From Cyprinodon diabolis (taxonomy: Eukaryota; Chordata; Actinopteri; Cyprinodontiformes; Cyprinodontidae): a stretch of 64,000 bases of DNA. Positions within the stretch are counted from its first letter, which is position 1, and each line of letters opens with the position of its first letter. The DNA is taken from positions 11,737,875-11,801,874 of the forward strand of contig CM060072.1 of NCBI GenBank assembly GCA_030533445.1, written 5' to 3'. This document shows, in pieces, positions 10,790 to 23,107 of the stretch. The notes beneath the pieces are model-generated. The model had not been told where the DNA came from. It was given only the letters and a program-made list of their open reading frames with translations, and did no database searches. Position numbers and translations under genes: made by a program.

Positions 10790-13312
10790 TTAATCTTCCG
10801 TTTTATCTAAAAGAAGCAGTAACAGACCCAAATTAACTATGTTAGTCGATGTTCTGAGTTATCTTAGTAAACAGTCCTATATCAGATATTTTGAATCAGT
10901 ATCAGTTCTCTGAAGAAAAAAAAAAACTTTAGTAACATGTTTCTCACCTTCTCTGATACTTGTAGGGTATATTTTAATTTTAAATACTTTGATAACAATA
11001 AAAACAATTAAAAGAAGAAGTGGAAAGGTCAGCCTTGCCAGGACAGTCAAAATTCGAGAACTCGCCCCTAGGAAAAAGTACTTGTGTCAGAAACAATATC
11101 ATTGACTTCGAAGACTCTTTTATGTCTATGCAAAGCATACATTTGACTAAAGATTTTCTTTAGCAAAATTTCTTAACCTGTTTAAAGAATTAAAGAACAA
11201 AAACTTTACCTTTACAGAGTGTAAGATGGATGATAGTCTGCTTGCTGCTGACCTTGTTTCGAATATCACAGAGCAAGATTCCTGTAAGCTGTCCATTCAA
11301 GCTGATGCTGGAGCTTTTTGTCCTGCTAAGTTTAATTTGTGTTAATGAATTATTATCTAGAGAAAAGGAGAACTCTGTGTCATCTCCCTCAGCTGAGCAG
11401 TTGACTGTCTTTAGTTTTGCTGACAAACATGTCTCAGATAAGGTAGGGTGTGTTACTGGAGCTGGCAGACAAATATGTGCAGCAATGAATAGATGTTTCA
11501 TTCATTGTTCCTTAATTTTCTCCATATACTTTAACATTCTCTGTCTAAAACATTTACGACTAAAAACATTGTTACACAAATGTTTTTACACAATGAATTG
11601 TAATAAATAAAATAAATTACATATAATAATTACATATAAAAGCACAAAGCTCAAAAGTTGTTCATACCTAAGATATGTATGCTGATGTTGATCCTCTCTT
11701 TTTGTGTGCCATCATTAGCGTGTATTCCCAGCTGATAGATTCCAGTCAGATTTTGTGGTTTTGTCAAACTTTAATGTTCCATTTTTAAAAAAATGGCATC
11801 TTTTAATGTACTTGGAATTTCTGTCAAAAAATTCCTTGTTTACAACCCTAACAATCACATCTTCTTTCCTTTTGAAATACATCTTAGCATGATCAGGAAG
11901 GTAAAAAATCAGAGGTTCTCCAACAACTCCATAACATTGGTGGACTTTATCAAGTTGAGTTAAATTGCATTCCATTATTCCTAACAGAGAAACATGAAAA
12001 ATTACAATCATACAGGTAATGTGTTGTTACCACAGTCACTGATATCTAAATCAAATTCATAAAAAATAATTAAGGAAGCTTGTACTGAATATGACATATA
12101 ATAATAAATTTAAATGTACCTGTTGTCAAGGTTAATGGAAACATGACACCCATCATCATGCACATAAAAATCATTGTCTATGAAGGAGAAAAATAATTTA
12201 CAAAAATGTTATTAACCAAAGTGGATTAAAAGTGTTGAGGAAAATGTTTGTATAAAATTACATATAACCAATGAAATTAAATTAGATTTGTTAATTTGTT
12301 ACCGTATCTGTTCAGTTTTAGTTACGACATGTTCAGTCTTGTTAAGGTATGATTTCCTGTATCTGCAATTCTGTCTACTGCTTCATTTTGTGTATTGTGG
12401 TGTGACAATGTTATATCCATTCATGTTTAGTATTAACTATGAGTGTTTTATTTTATCTTGTACACAAAATGTATAGTTCAGACTATCACGCACCTGCAAT
12501 GCTACGTAGGTTCTTGACTTGGTAAGTTATTTTTCTAGTAGTTCTTCTTACCTGTTTGGGGAAAGGAGCTAGACAGATATAGGTTTAAGGTAATTTCCAC
12601 ATCTCTATGTAACTGTCTGTAACGTATTTTGATTCATCTGAGGACCTTTATAGCTCTTTGCATTAGTTTAGGATGGTTAGACAATATTATCTAGGTCAAA
12701 AAAAGACTGAGGATTGTGCTGGTAAGGCTGGTATGGCCTTACTCTAGCATTTGCAAAGACAAAATAAAGTCCTAATATCGATTATCAAAAATTCCCCCAC
12801 TAATTTAACTGAAGTTAATATATATGGTATTTATATATAAACCAGGCAGAAGATTAATGTTCAGCTTTCTAATAAACATTTTATTGAAGATTATTTTTGA
12901 GAAATTGAAAACATCTTTCAGCCAAATGTGCAACAGTACATAGTCTCAAAACATAAACACTAATAAATTTAAAATGAAACTTATTTAAAAAAATGCAATA
13001 TTCAGGTCTGCTTTGCCTTTATGTTATAATATTTCCATTTGTCCTCTTATTTAAAAGTCTTAAATTCACATTTCAGAGAAATACAGTAAAACTGAAAAAA
13101 AAAAAAAAAGAATTAAGTGAGATATGCTGGGCTATGAATTTTGCATGTGACTAATCTTTAGGTTAGTGTTAAGAAAGAATGAAACATTATTAAAAAGAAA
13201 AGTTTTCTCACTTACTTGCAATAGAAGATTGTTATCTCTTCGTATGCTGGTGCTTTTTTCTACTGCCTAAGGGGAGGTGTAGCAGAACCTCATACCTGTG
13301 GCCTGGGCAGAA
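10790..13312 (-). pseudogene. Receptor copy A: CD2/SLAM-like Ig receptor, type 1, disrupted
   Basis: Exons on the minus strand: 5' UTR ending at 13216 (donor GTAAGTGAG); exon 1 12177-12120 with ATG at 12174 and a hydrophobic signal sequence starting MIFMCMMMG; V-like Ig exon 11980-11668; C2-like Ig exon 11461-11210; transmembrane exon 11067-10948; tail exon from 10806. The C2 exon is open, with the pattern TC...VNC...LLC...LTLC, and the transmembrane exon is open. The V exon has lost two bases at about 11743/11744, where copy C reads D-S-G in the F-strand region. The frame shifts to a stop soon after, while the original frame resumes beyond the break to the normal donor. The tail hits TAA at 10792-10790, and a second stop lies beyond; the tyrosine region reads LYSDE instead of an ITIM. 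All exon phases are 1, so skipping the V exon would leave an open frame with a very short tail. A sequencing error could explain the frameshift but not the tail stops. Confidence 0.8.
13216..13312 (-). promoter_or_regulatory. 5' UTR exon and promoter block of copy A
   Basis: The block is homologous to 90-250 and 55942-56040. On the plus strand it contains the AGGGGAGGTGTAGCAGAACCTCA motif region in shortened form (GGGAGGTGTAGCAGAA). The minus-strand donor at 13215 reads GTAAGTGAG. The intron to exon 1 is about 1.04 kb. Homology to the left-edge copy extends upstream to about 13560. The transcription start is not identifiable by eye. Confidence 0.6.
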
Positions 13313-13611
13313 CTAAAAAAGTTTTTCAACAAATAGAGTGGTAATAGTTTTTTGTCTTTGTATTCTTTTTTACATATGGATAATTCTTAAGGTAGAACAG
13401 AAAGTTATTAGTTTCTATATTCCAATACTCAATGTTTGAGTAGGAATATTTTGCATCTCCTTAACTTTTGTGTTTGATATATATTTATTTGTTGAGCGAG
13501 TGACAACTAAAAATATTTTACATGACAAATATGGAAAGAAAACACAGGCTACTGTTTGATCATCTGTTTGATCATCCGGTTCTAATCTAAGGAGGATTTT
13601 TTCTCAAAAAC

Positions 13612-16600
13612 TGTCATGATTCTTGGCACTAGTGCTGGTTTAATTCATCATTCAACACAACTGTCAGCTGCATCCCTTTCTCAGCCTTTATCAGATCCAA
13701 ATCCTCCCCTGGCTATATAACCAGCTCTCAGCCCAGTCACTAGTCCCAGATTACAAGGAGCATTTGTTGAGTTTAGTCCACCATGCTTGTTACATGCCTG
13801 CCTGACTGTCTGATTCTGACCTCATTCTACCTTGTGTTTCTCTGAGCCCGCCAAAACCCAACCAGACCTGTCATTATGTGTTTTTGGATCTCATGTCTGT
13901 TTTCTGAGACCTGATCTCACTCCCTGATTCTTCCTGGATTGTCTTTGGTTCTCGGATCACCTGGCCATGTCTCTTACACTACTCCTGATTCCCTACTGGA
14001 TGTTCTCTGAATCTCTTTCACCTTACTCTTACTCTGGACCAGCTTTCAGATTCCATACGCCAGTTTGTCCACTTGACGTTTTTGCCTGTCTCTGTTCTCA
14101 CGGATCTGAACATGCCAACGAGGTTCACCTGGGATGTCACATTCCAACTGGCTTCTTCAGAAATGTCTGTCCTAAGAATAGAAAATAGGTCAGTTTCAGA
14201 TTACATTATTGATTTCCAGTTGTTAGCCACTGACAGTTGGTGGAAAGAGGAGGTGTTAGTGGATGTTTTTCTGACCGGATTAAATACTAAAACCAAGGAT
14301 GAACTGGCATTATGAGATTTCCCCGTCTCTTTTAAACAAATGGAGGATGTTACCACCAGGATGGATCTCCGTCTTAAAGAACGGAGAAAATAATGTTTTA
14401 TTCAGATCAGTGGTAATTCCAGTCAAACTCCAGTTCCTTACCCAGAGACGCCTTTAGGAGAAGATCCACACATGAACCCATACAGCAGGGGAAAACCAGG
14501 CTGACTAAGCAACATACACATCTGTTAAATGTATGCCTCTCCTGTGGTGGTAAGGGGCACAAAGTGTAAACATGTCCAATAAAAAGGTCAGGCTCTGTAG
14601 AGGAGGAGAGAGCTTCATTGAGCCAAACTATGATCTCCAATTATCCCTCCCTGTTTTTCCCGTTTTTTCTTTCAACAAGATATGTTTCTTATGCTTTTGA
14701 TTCCGGAGCGGACACAGTTTATGCATGAGGGTTTGCCAGGAGAATGGGCCTTTGACTTCTACCTGGACCGTTTTCTCCGTCTTCTCCCAATGTTCTGGCT
14801 TTGGATGCACAACCCCTAATCACACTTAGTGTCACAGGAGGTTAGCCTTACTGTTGAAGGTAATCATAAGGAGAAGATCTCCTTCAGGATTATCTAGTTT
14901 CCTCAAGTTCCAGTTGGCTTGGGAATTACATGGCTTAAGAAACATAACCCTCAGGTTGACTGGCAGAGGATGCCACATGCTCAGAGATGTGTTTATTTGC
15001 AGCCTCATCAGATTACAAGAAAGTTGAAGAGGAGCTTTTCCCTAAATCTGTCTAAAGTTCTACCCGAGAACCATGATCTTAGAAAGATGTTCAGTAAAGC
15101 CAAGGACACCACCTTACCTCCTCATTATCCTTTTGACTGTCCCATGTATCTTCTTCATGGCACCACACCTCCTAGGGTCAGACTGTACTCTCTCTCATTA
15201 CCACAAGCTCAGGCCATGAAGGCCTATATTGAGGATTCATTCAAGGCAGGTATTATTTATCGTTCCTCTGCTGGAGCTGGTTTGTTCTTTGTTGGGAAGA
15301 AGGATGGATCTTGTCACCCCTAATCGATTGCAGGGGACAAAATCATGTCCAGGGAATGGAGATCTTCCCTAAACTTGACCTCCACAACACAGACCATTTA
15401 GTTTGCATCAGAGAAGGAGAGGAGTGGAAAACTGCTTTCAACACACCTAATGGACACTACAAGTATCTGCTCATACATTTCAGGCTTACCAACTCTGGCT
15501 GTTTTTCAAAGATTGTTCAACATTCTTAAAGACATGATTGGGCAATATTATTTGTTTATCTGAAAGACAGCATTGTGTATTGATGTCATCCAGATAAAGA
15601 TTACACAAAGTGGATTGTTTTTGACTTTTTTGGAATGACTAAAACCTGGATGACTGAGAATCTTCACCAGCATATTACACAAGGATTTAAAATCTCTTCA
15701 GCAATATGTCAGATCGGTCCTGCTCAGGTTGTTTAAAAACCAGCCATATGTCAAGGCAGAATTATGTGAATTCCACATTTTCACTACTTCTTTTCTCGGC
15801 TTCATTATTTCCCCAAATCAGATTAAGATGGATTCTGCCAAGGTAAAACCAGTCTGTGATTGGCCTGTACCCACTGACCGGAAACAGCCATAAAAATTTC
15901 TTGGATTTACCAACTTCTACAGTAAAGTCACTCTATACTTCAGATGTAAACTATATGTCCTTACCATGATCTTGGCATTGATGACAGGCTTAATGGTTTC
16001 TTCCATTCACCTGCCTAGCTCTGCCCAGTTTCTCATTACTTTTCATCCTGTCAACCTCTTCCTGCTTTTATTTAGGCTGCTTGCTCCCAGTCCTCAGTGC
16101 CAGATTATTCAAGAGTTCTCTAGCTTATCTGTTCTTGTTCTGATTGCCTGATACTGACCAGTCCTACCCTTTGACCTTTGAGCCTGACTGTTCCTGTTTC
16201 CAATTTTTTGCCTGATCTGTTTTCAGACTCCTGGTTTCTGCCAGTGGACTGAACCTGGGTTTGCCTCCTGGCTTCGACTTGGATTTCCACTCTGCCCCTC
16301 TTTGGATCTCTGCACTTCTGGTCTGAACTCCTGTTTACCTCTTCGACACTGGCTTGGGCTTCCTCCTCTGCAAAATCCTGCCTTCCTTCATTTGCTTAGG
16401 TTTGCTTGTCAGCCAGTACAGCAGTACTCAGCTCCTAGAACTCTCTGGGCTGCGTTCGCTGTGTGCTGTTGTTAGCCATCCGACTGGATTATACTCCTTC
16501 TTCTGGGTACAGACTGAACTCTAATACCAGAGATTCCGGCCTTTGATGTGCTTCCTGATGTGCTGCAGATCCAACACACATTAATAAATGTTTTTGTGAA

Positions 16601-16650
16601 TCACACATATCTGTCTACTTCAAATTCTGGGTCCTCACTTCTGAGCCTTG
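13612..16650 (+). mobile_element. Decayed Ty3/gypsy LTR retrotransposon
   Basis: The block opens with a TGTCATGATTC LTR-type terminus and a promoter-like CTATATAA. Gag remnants follow at 14150-14640, including a residual zinc-knuckle region near CSCGG-like sequence at about 14536-14580. A protease/reverse transcriptase frame occupies 14919-15323 and diverged RT continues in other frames to about 15940. RT hallmarks visible are GITWLKKHNPQVDW, a LPPHYPFDCP segment, FVGKKDGS and KLDLHNTDHLV. Many stops and frame changes break it. A second LTR-like block runs from about 15960 to 16650. It is related to the fragments at 22860-23107 and 30186-30430 and is not obviously identical to the first LTR, so the copy is old or composite. 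It is non-functional. Confidence 0.75.
14919..15323 (+). pseudogene. Gypsy pol fragment (protease end and start of reverse transcriptase)
   Basis: A 134-codon open stretch carries the linker motif GITWLKKHNPQVDW, typical after the retroviral-type protease of Ty3/gypsy elements. It continues into the RT N-terminus (LPPHYPFDCP, a PPRVRLYSLS block, AYIEDSFKAGII, FFVGKKDGS). A stop at the expected 'R-P-C-I-D-Y-R-G' region ends it. Related RT sequence resumes at 15326-15530 with GEEWKTAFNTPNGHY. The YxDD active-site region is not preserved in frame. It is a remnant without enzymatic capacity. Confidence 0.8.
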
Positions 16651-17388
16651 GCAGTCCCACCAGTCCTACTAGAACATTATGTATATCATGTGCTGAAAGG
16701 ATGGCAAAGACTCACAAAAAAACTCTGTTTATTATACAGAGTGAGAGCTTACTAAGTTGTTACAGAAAAAGTCACTTAAAAAAGCGCTGGTATTCAGTAG
16801 AATTCCCTGGCCATGAGATGCCACAGGATGCCAGAAGATGCAATGGTAGACAGAGAAAAAGTTTCAAGTTACATTGGCTCCAATAACTTTATTATTGACA
16901 AACCTGCCATGAAGAGTAATTATTGTTCCTCAAATTTTGCAACAAGCTTGAGATTTTGCATGTCAATAATGACAGAGCTGAACTTCACACACGTCACAGT
17001 CAATTTTATTTTCAAAAGCAAAAGTTAAAATTTGAGGGTTGACATCATAATCACCATACCAATTCTGTATGTCCTACCACGGCACCTGCTCCAGTGCTGT
17101 GGTAGGACATGGAAATTAGTGGCAGGCCGTATCGCACCTTCTCCGATGCCATGGCAGGTGCTGCTGCCACTATTTGTGCATGCTGTCTCTAAAGAAAATT
17201 GCAGGTAATGCAAATTATTTATAGAATTGTGGAAACATTTACAGAGGTTTACTGAATGCAATTGGAAGGGCATTCCACACCTCCAATTCTTCTCCTTTTT
17301 GTGCAATCATCACATCCCCTGTATCATAAAATAACCACCTCCCTTTGTTGTATCAAATGCTGTATTGCATAAGTAACCTGGCCCAATA
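16651..17388. other. Short intergenic stretch with an inverted repeat
   Basis: No gene is seen. A perfect 12-bp inverted repeat, ATGTCCTACCAC at 17069-17080 and its complement at 17099-17110, encloses 18 bases. Its nature is unknown. Confidence 0.4.
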
Positions 17389-17390
17389 TA

Positions 17391-18638
17391 CACTATATTG
17401 CCAAAAGTATTTGCTCACCCATCCAAATTATTGGAATCAGGTGTTCCAATCACTTCCATGGCCACAGGTGTATAAATTCAAGCACCTAGGCATGCAGACT
17501 GTTTTTACAAACATTTGTGAAAGAATGGGTCGCTCTCAGGAGCTCAGTGAATTCCAGCGTGGAACTGTGATAGGATGCCACCTGTGCAACAAATCCAGTC
17601 GTGAAATTTCCTCGCTCCTAAATATTCCACAGTCAACTGTCAGCTGTATTATAAGAAAATGGAAGTGTTTGGGAACGACAGCAACTCAGCCACGAAGTGG
17701 TAGGCCACGTAAACTGACGGAGCGGGGTCAGCGGATGCTGAAGCGCATAGTGCGAAGAGGTCGCCAACTTTCTGCAGAGTCAATCACTACAGACCTCCAA
17801 ACTTCATGTGGCCTTCAGATTAGCTCAAGAACAGTGCGCAGAGAGCTTCATGGAATGGGTTTCCATGGTCGAGCAGCTGCATCCAAGCCATACATAACCA
17901 AGTGCAATGCAAAGCGTCGGATGCGGTGGTGTAAAGCACGCCGCCACTGGACTCTAGAGCAGTGGAGACGCGTTCTCTGGAGTGACGAATCGCGCTTCTC
18001 CATCTGGCAATCTGATGGACGGGTCTGGGTTTGGCGGTTGCCAGGAGAACGGTACTTGTCTGACTGCATTGTGCCAAGTGTAAAGTTTGGTGGAGGGGGG
18101 ATTATGGTGTGGGGTTGTTTTTCAGGAGCTGGGCTTGGCCCCTTAGTTCCAGTGAAAGGAACTCTGAATGCTTCAGCATACCAAGACATTTTGGACAATT
18201 CCATGCTCCCAACTTTGTGGGAACAGTTTGGAGCTGGCCCCTTCCTCTTCTAACATGACTGTGCACCAGTGCACAAAGCAAGGTCCATAAAGACATGGAT
18301 GACAGAGTCTGGTGTGGATGAACTTGACTGGCCTGCACAGAGTCCTGACCTCAACCCGATAGAACACCTTTGGGATGAATTAGAGCGGAGACTGAGAGCC
18401 AGGCCTTCTCGTCCAACATCAGTGTGCGACCTCACAAATGCGCTTCTGGAAGAATGGTCAAAAATTCCCATAAACACACTCCTAAACCTTGTGGACAGCC
18501 TTCCCAGAAGAGTTGAAGCTGTTCTAGCTGCAAAGGGTGGACCGACGTCATATTGAACCCTATGGATTAGGAACGGGATGTCACTTAAGCTCATATGTGA
18601 GTCAAGGCAGGTGAGCAAATACTTTTGGCAATATAGTG
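17391..18638 (+). mobile_element. Tc1-type transposon, 1248 bp, full length
   Basis: Inverted ends CACTATATTGCCAAAAGTAT are flanked by TA on both sides (17389-17390 and 18639-18640), the Tc1/mariner target duplication. Further inside, the left end keeps TTTGCTCACC and the right end its complement. It contains a full-length transposase frame with a single nonsense codon, so it is recent but not autonomous as read. Confidence 0.95.
17525..18556 (+). pseudogene. Tc1 transposase, full length except one nonsense codon
   Basis: Starting at ATG 17525 ([13 protein letters not shown]), one frame spans 344 codons, the usual Tc1 size, ending at TGA 18554-18556. The N-terminus shows the paired helix-turn-helix region ([13 protein letters not shown]), an AT-hook-like GRPRK and a second HTH. 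The DDE catalytic domain shows WSDESRF (first Asp), [12 protein letters not shown], then HDCAPVHKA (second Asp) and SPDLNPIEHLWDELE (Glu), giving a DD34E arrangement. The only break is TAA at 18251-18253 just before HDCAPV; relatives usually have Gln there, so a single C-to-T change explains it. Codon content is GC-richer than the surroundings, as expected of a recently arrived element. All catalytic residues remain. Confidence 0.93.
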
Positions 18639-18826
18639 TATCTACATATGCATATATTTGTTAAACATTTGTTGTTAGCTTTAAGTTCTGCCAGTCTCTT
18701 ATCGTTTAACCTAAAAAAATACAGGAATCACTTTTATTCAGGTTTTAACTCATTGCTAATATTTTACACTAAACTGTAAATCCAATAAAATGGCTAACTG
18801 GTGGTTTTTGCCAACTTTTCTAACGG

Positions 18827-20525
18827 GTGTGCAGTGGATACAGTGAAGACCTAATTAGATCCACTGCAGATTGCCGGCCGTCCTGGGCAGATGATGCCAT
18901 CATCTTCCTGCTGCACCAAGCTCTGACTCACCTACAGAAACCTGGAAGCACTGTGAGGATCATGTTCTTTGATTTCTCCAGTGCTTTCAACACCATCCAT
19001 CTGGGACTCCTAATGGACAAGCTGGAGGACTACCTCACTGGCCGCCCACAGTATGTGTCTCAGATAGGTTGGTTTGACAGACATTTCCTGCTTAGGAGAC
19101 TGAGGTCTTTGGAGTGCAGGGGGTGCTCCTAAAAACCCTCAATGATTCTGTTGAGCTGTCTTTTGTAGCAGTGGCTTATCTGTACCAAGAGAAAGAGGCT
19201 GCATAAGCTGATCAGGAAGGCCAGCTCTGTCATTGGATGCACTCTTAACTCAGTGCAGAAGGTGGGAAACAAAAAAACCCTAACTAACACTTCTGCTGAA
19301 TAATGTCTCCCACCCCATGCATGAAGCAGTTGCTGAACTGGAAAGCTCCTTCAGTTCCTTCAAAGAGCATTATCACAGATCATACCCAGCAGCTGCAAGA
19401 CTCTATAACCATCACTGTTCCCCATAACCTCAATAAGTTGTCACATTCATTCTGATTTTTGCACAGTTTCTGTCTTATTCAGTTAAATGACATGCTACTG
19501 TCCTTTTTTGAACATCTCTGGTGTTGCTGCTATTTTTCACATATCCATTACTGTAAAAATGTTGGTTTACACCTCCAATTCTTCTCCCTTGTTTTGCTAT
19601 CATAATTCTCCAGACACATAGTATTTATATTGTAAAAACACTGCATAGTACAATAAATTATTTGTTTATTTTCTTAACTCTGTGTCATGATTTAATTTAA
19701 AGGTCCGACCCAAAATGCAGAAGTCCAAACAGAGATACACAGATGAAAAGTTTGACAGATTTTATTGAAGAAATTAAGCTCGGAGCAAAATTACTCTGAA
19801 CTCTGCTCAGCCGGAAATGGAAGATGAGGGGAAGACAATTAGTTCAGGCTCGGTGGGAAATTTGACTCGTTGACTTGAAGCAGAGGATCTGGTTGTTGAC
19901 TCACGTTTCCAGAGAAGTGAAGGATCCTTGACTCCAATCTGTGTGGTTTTCCAGAGTTAGTCTAACTCGGTGGAGGGCGGAACAGGGTTTACCCAGAACT
20001 CGGACGGTGTAGGTGAACGGAGACGCTGATTGCCACTCAGATTTCCTGCTGTACTTGAACGAGTCGTGGTGAAGATGATTCTCTTGCTCAGAGAGTAATT
20101 TCAACGTCCTCAAAGGAGACTGGATCCAAACCTCCTGTTTGAATCCCTTGCTCAGTTTAGACTCAGTTGATCCCTCCTGGGAGAGGAGGTCCGGAAAGGT
20201 CCAGTTTGCAGGATGACTTCCAAAAACTGGCAAACGCTCTGGTGTCGAGGTAGTGGCAATCAGCAGCTTAAGAGCACGCCTTTAATGAGGTAACCGTCAG
20301 CAGGTGTGTGAGGAGGCGAACCGGAACCAGGCGCCTTCTGTTAGTGGAAGGGAGACTAACGAAAAAAACAAACACACAGACAGGAGCCCTGACACTATGT
20401 CACCTATTCTGTTATTTTTATACACTTTTCTAAGGTCCACATTGTGTTACCACTTCTGCTATAACCTTTTGCTGCTGCTGTAACACCACAATTTCCCCAA
20501 TGTGGGACATAAAGGTATTTTCTAT
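18827..20525 (+). mobile_element. L2-like LINE 3' portion, split by a solo LTR
   Basis: Reverse-transcriptase sequence is visible at 18890-19080 ([38 protein letters not shown]). The C-terminal region typical of fish L2/Rex-like LINEs follows at about 19180-19430 (matches to R-L-H-K-L-I-R-K-A-S-S and a YPAAARLYN-like end). The 3' tail resumes at 20400-20525 with ATTTCCCCAATGTGGGACAT AAAGG, after a 712-bp LTR insertion. The 5' part is missing, several stops are present, and the copy is dead. Confidence 0.75.
19683..20394 (-). mobile_element. Solo LTR (gypsy-like) inserted in the LINE
   Basis: Read on the minus strand the element begins TGTCAGGGCTCC and ends in ATCATGACA, the TG...CA ends of an LTR. 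Flanks are CTCTG (19678-19682) and CTATG (20395-20399), a 5-bp target duplication with one mismatch. A minus-strand AATAAAATCTGTC lies near the 3' part, fitting a polyadenylation signal. No internal region is present, so it arose by LTR-LTR recombination. The frame at 19901-20233 within it is not a known protein. Confidence 0.75.
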
Positions 20526-20529
20526 TCAA

Positions 20530-22140
20530 CTGTATTTTATTTTGTTTGTCTAATAACATGATTTTAAATAAATAGGGTAGATGTTATTATCTGGTATAAT
20601 GACTACCTTTTTACCAATACTTTTTAAAAACTTGTATTTACATGGAGGGCTGCTGTATACTGAAGAAACACTGTTCTCACATGAGTATAAACCCTCAGAC
20701 TCTTTTTCTCTTACCTATTCTTAAAAGCTATAAAAATAAGGCTTAGCAGAAGTTTCGGTTATATATAAACTTCTGTTGTGTGATGAAGCAAGTGAAACCA
20801 CATTTTCATTTTCTGTTACCAAGCTTCAAGCTTCAGTAACTGATGAGTGGGTTTAGCTTTACCTGTAATGTCATATATTTACAACGAGTATGGCAGCAGA
20901 CAGACAGCGGGGGATAACCTTTTCAGTTGTTCCTGACTCATGATACAGTGGGGGCTCAAAAGCTGGCCCTCTAAATATCAACATGTGAGCAAGAATATTC
21001 CTTTGTAAAAAGGTGAAGAAATATAAAGGCTTTATATTTAAGTTAAAATATTTATATTAAAGTAAAATATTTTCTTAATAACTTTTTCTTATTTTTTTTT
21101 CCTTTCAATAGTAGGGAAGAAACCCCCTTCCATGAATGATTTAGCCAATGAAGCAACTTTTTTGTGTTTATTGGGGTGCTCAAGTAGTCCCACAAATAGA
21201 AACAGAAAAACAAGCACCATCTATCTTTCCCTTTTACCTTACCTTTAAAGTCATCTTAGAAACACACCTCAAGTCAAAGGTACAGCCTACAGTACCTTTG
21301 GTTCACTCTCCAGTCTTCTTTCGTCAAAAGATCGACCAGTGCACTCACAGACTCACCAGTTTCTATCAAAGACATTCTGTGTGTCTTTGTGAGCTAAAGT
21401 TAAAATTCATTAATGTTTGGCGGTAGGTTAACATTAATGCAAGTGCTGTTTCACAACTTGCCCTAGATTGATCTTGTTAGCAGGGACGTAACAACTGCTG
21501 CACCTAAACACAGGATGTGGTTTCTCTAAATATAACATTGGTGGGGGACCATGTCAAGCTATCTTGTCCAAAGTCCACGCAAGACTTAGAGCTTGCTTGA
21601 TTGTGTCTAAACGTAAACAGAAAATATCTGAACACGGAAAGAGAGGTGATTTTGGAACATCTTAAACATGCATTTGGAATAAAAGTCTGTAACAAGGCGA
21701 AGAGATTAAGGCCTAAAGGATTATACGGTCACATAATTAACAAATCAACAAGGTTAACAGCAATGTTCACTTAAGAGAACATTTTATGTACAACTTTAGC
21801 TCACGTGTTGTGGGTAATCTTACACAGGAATAGCAGTTTCCTTTCTAGAAAAAAACAAAACAAAAACAGTTTAAAGGTGAAAGCTAATTCATTAAATGTA
21901 TTACTCTTTAAAGCCATAAGCCAGTAATAATGTCCAATCTAAAACCATCATATTTGTTAGCCATTTTACATGTTGGTGTATTTATTTGATTTTAGCTCAC
22001 TTGTTTATATTTGGGTTCCTCATACTCTGAGTTATTTCTGTTAAATGCCTGCCTACACATTTTGCCTGGGCTTTTTGTGTTTTTGTCTCTACTCAGTACC
22101 TGTTGATTCCTCACCCTCCTTCATTTTCTTTAACCTGTTC
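20530..22140. other. Intergenic stretch, nothing recognised
   Basis: AT-rich unique-looking sequence. The frame at 21148-21426 shows no family resemblance and is probably chance. Confidence 0.5.
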
Positions 22141-22855
22141 TTCTGTCAAGTTTTTTTTTTTTTTTTGCAACTGGACCCAATTGCAGTTAAACATGCAAAT
22201 GCAAAACAAGTTCCTGCAAGGCAGAGATAGATTTAGGACTGGTAACAGTTGGAAGTGGCAGATGTAACAGGGAAAGGGTCTCTCCACAGCTACTTTAGTT
22301 GCGCGCCGGCTACCATTCATTCATCCTGTCAGCTGAACTGCTGCTAGTTTTACTTACATGCCTGGAAGATGTCTAGTGCTGCTACCACAGATGATCTCGC
22401 TCTCGAAATGGAATTGAACGATTCAGATTAGCTAGCCAAATGAGTAGAAGAGGTAGAGCGTAGCCGCCTGTAGCCCGGGCTGCCTGTCACAACTCCAGTC
22501 CGGGGCACAGATGACGTCATACACACTCCACTTTGTTTTAAAAAGATATAAATATAAAAACTATAACCGTGGGTATCTGGAGGACACTGATTCGCCTACA
22601 TGTTATGAATGCTGGCGTACCATAAAGAATTATGAACACTTTAGTTTGTGCCTTTAACTCGTTGCCCATAGGAAGACGTTACTTGGATATAACCTAACCG
22701 AATATCTCCAGAACAGCTCCAAATGACACAAAACTAATATGGGTGAGAAGAACATGATGTAATAACGTAAAATCAAGAGGCCAATGTAAAAAAAACGGTG
22801 TTCCCCTTTACGATCTAAAAAGAAGTGCCATCTCCTGTGTATGCACACCCAGGAG
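22141..22855. repeat. Unclassified repeat-like stretch between LTR fragments
   Basis: An 18-base T run at about 22149-22167 is followed by ACTGGACCCAATTGCAG, reminiscent of an LTR-element leader. GC-richer sequence with TTGCGCGCCGGCTACC follows at about 22298-22315, then sequence up to ACGGTGTTCCCCTTTA at 22795-22811. The last motif looks like a transposon terminus, but I could not pair it with another end. No gene is seen. Confidence 0.35.
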
Positions 22856-22857
22856 AA

Positions 22858-23107
22858 AGAGGGGTCATTTCAGTGGCTGGAAGTTGGAGGGGATTCTGCT
22901 GGGAGTTGCAGGGAAGTGGGCTGCCATTCAGCTGGTGTTTGACTGGGAAGAGCCCTTTTCAATGATTGCTACTGTAATCTGGCGCTGATGACTGGGAGCA
23001 AGCAGGTTAAATAGAAACTGGAGCAGGTGACACAGATGAATGGTAATGTGCTAGACAGGTGAATGGAATGACCCATTAAGCCAATCATCAGCGGCAAGAA
23101 CATGACA
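22858..23107 (-). mobile_element. LTR fragment, gypsy family also at 15960 and 30186
   Basis: The minus strand begins TGTCATGTTCTTGCC, then TGATGATTGGCTTAATG and CATTCACCTGTCTAG. It aligns with 30186-30260 and with 15960-16020. It continues with the shared CCTGCTTGCTCCCAGTC block. Only the first 250 bases are recognised. Confidence 0.65.

Noticed and set aside
17820..18618. Minus-strand frames within the Tc1 element
   Set aside because: They are antisense shadows of the transposase and its terminal repeats.
19901..20233. 110-codon minus frame
   Set aside because: It lies wholly inside the solo LTR and has no similarity to a known protein.
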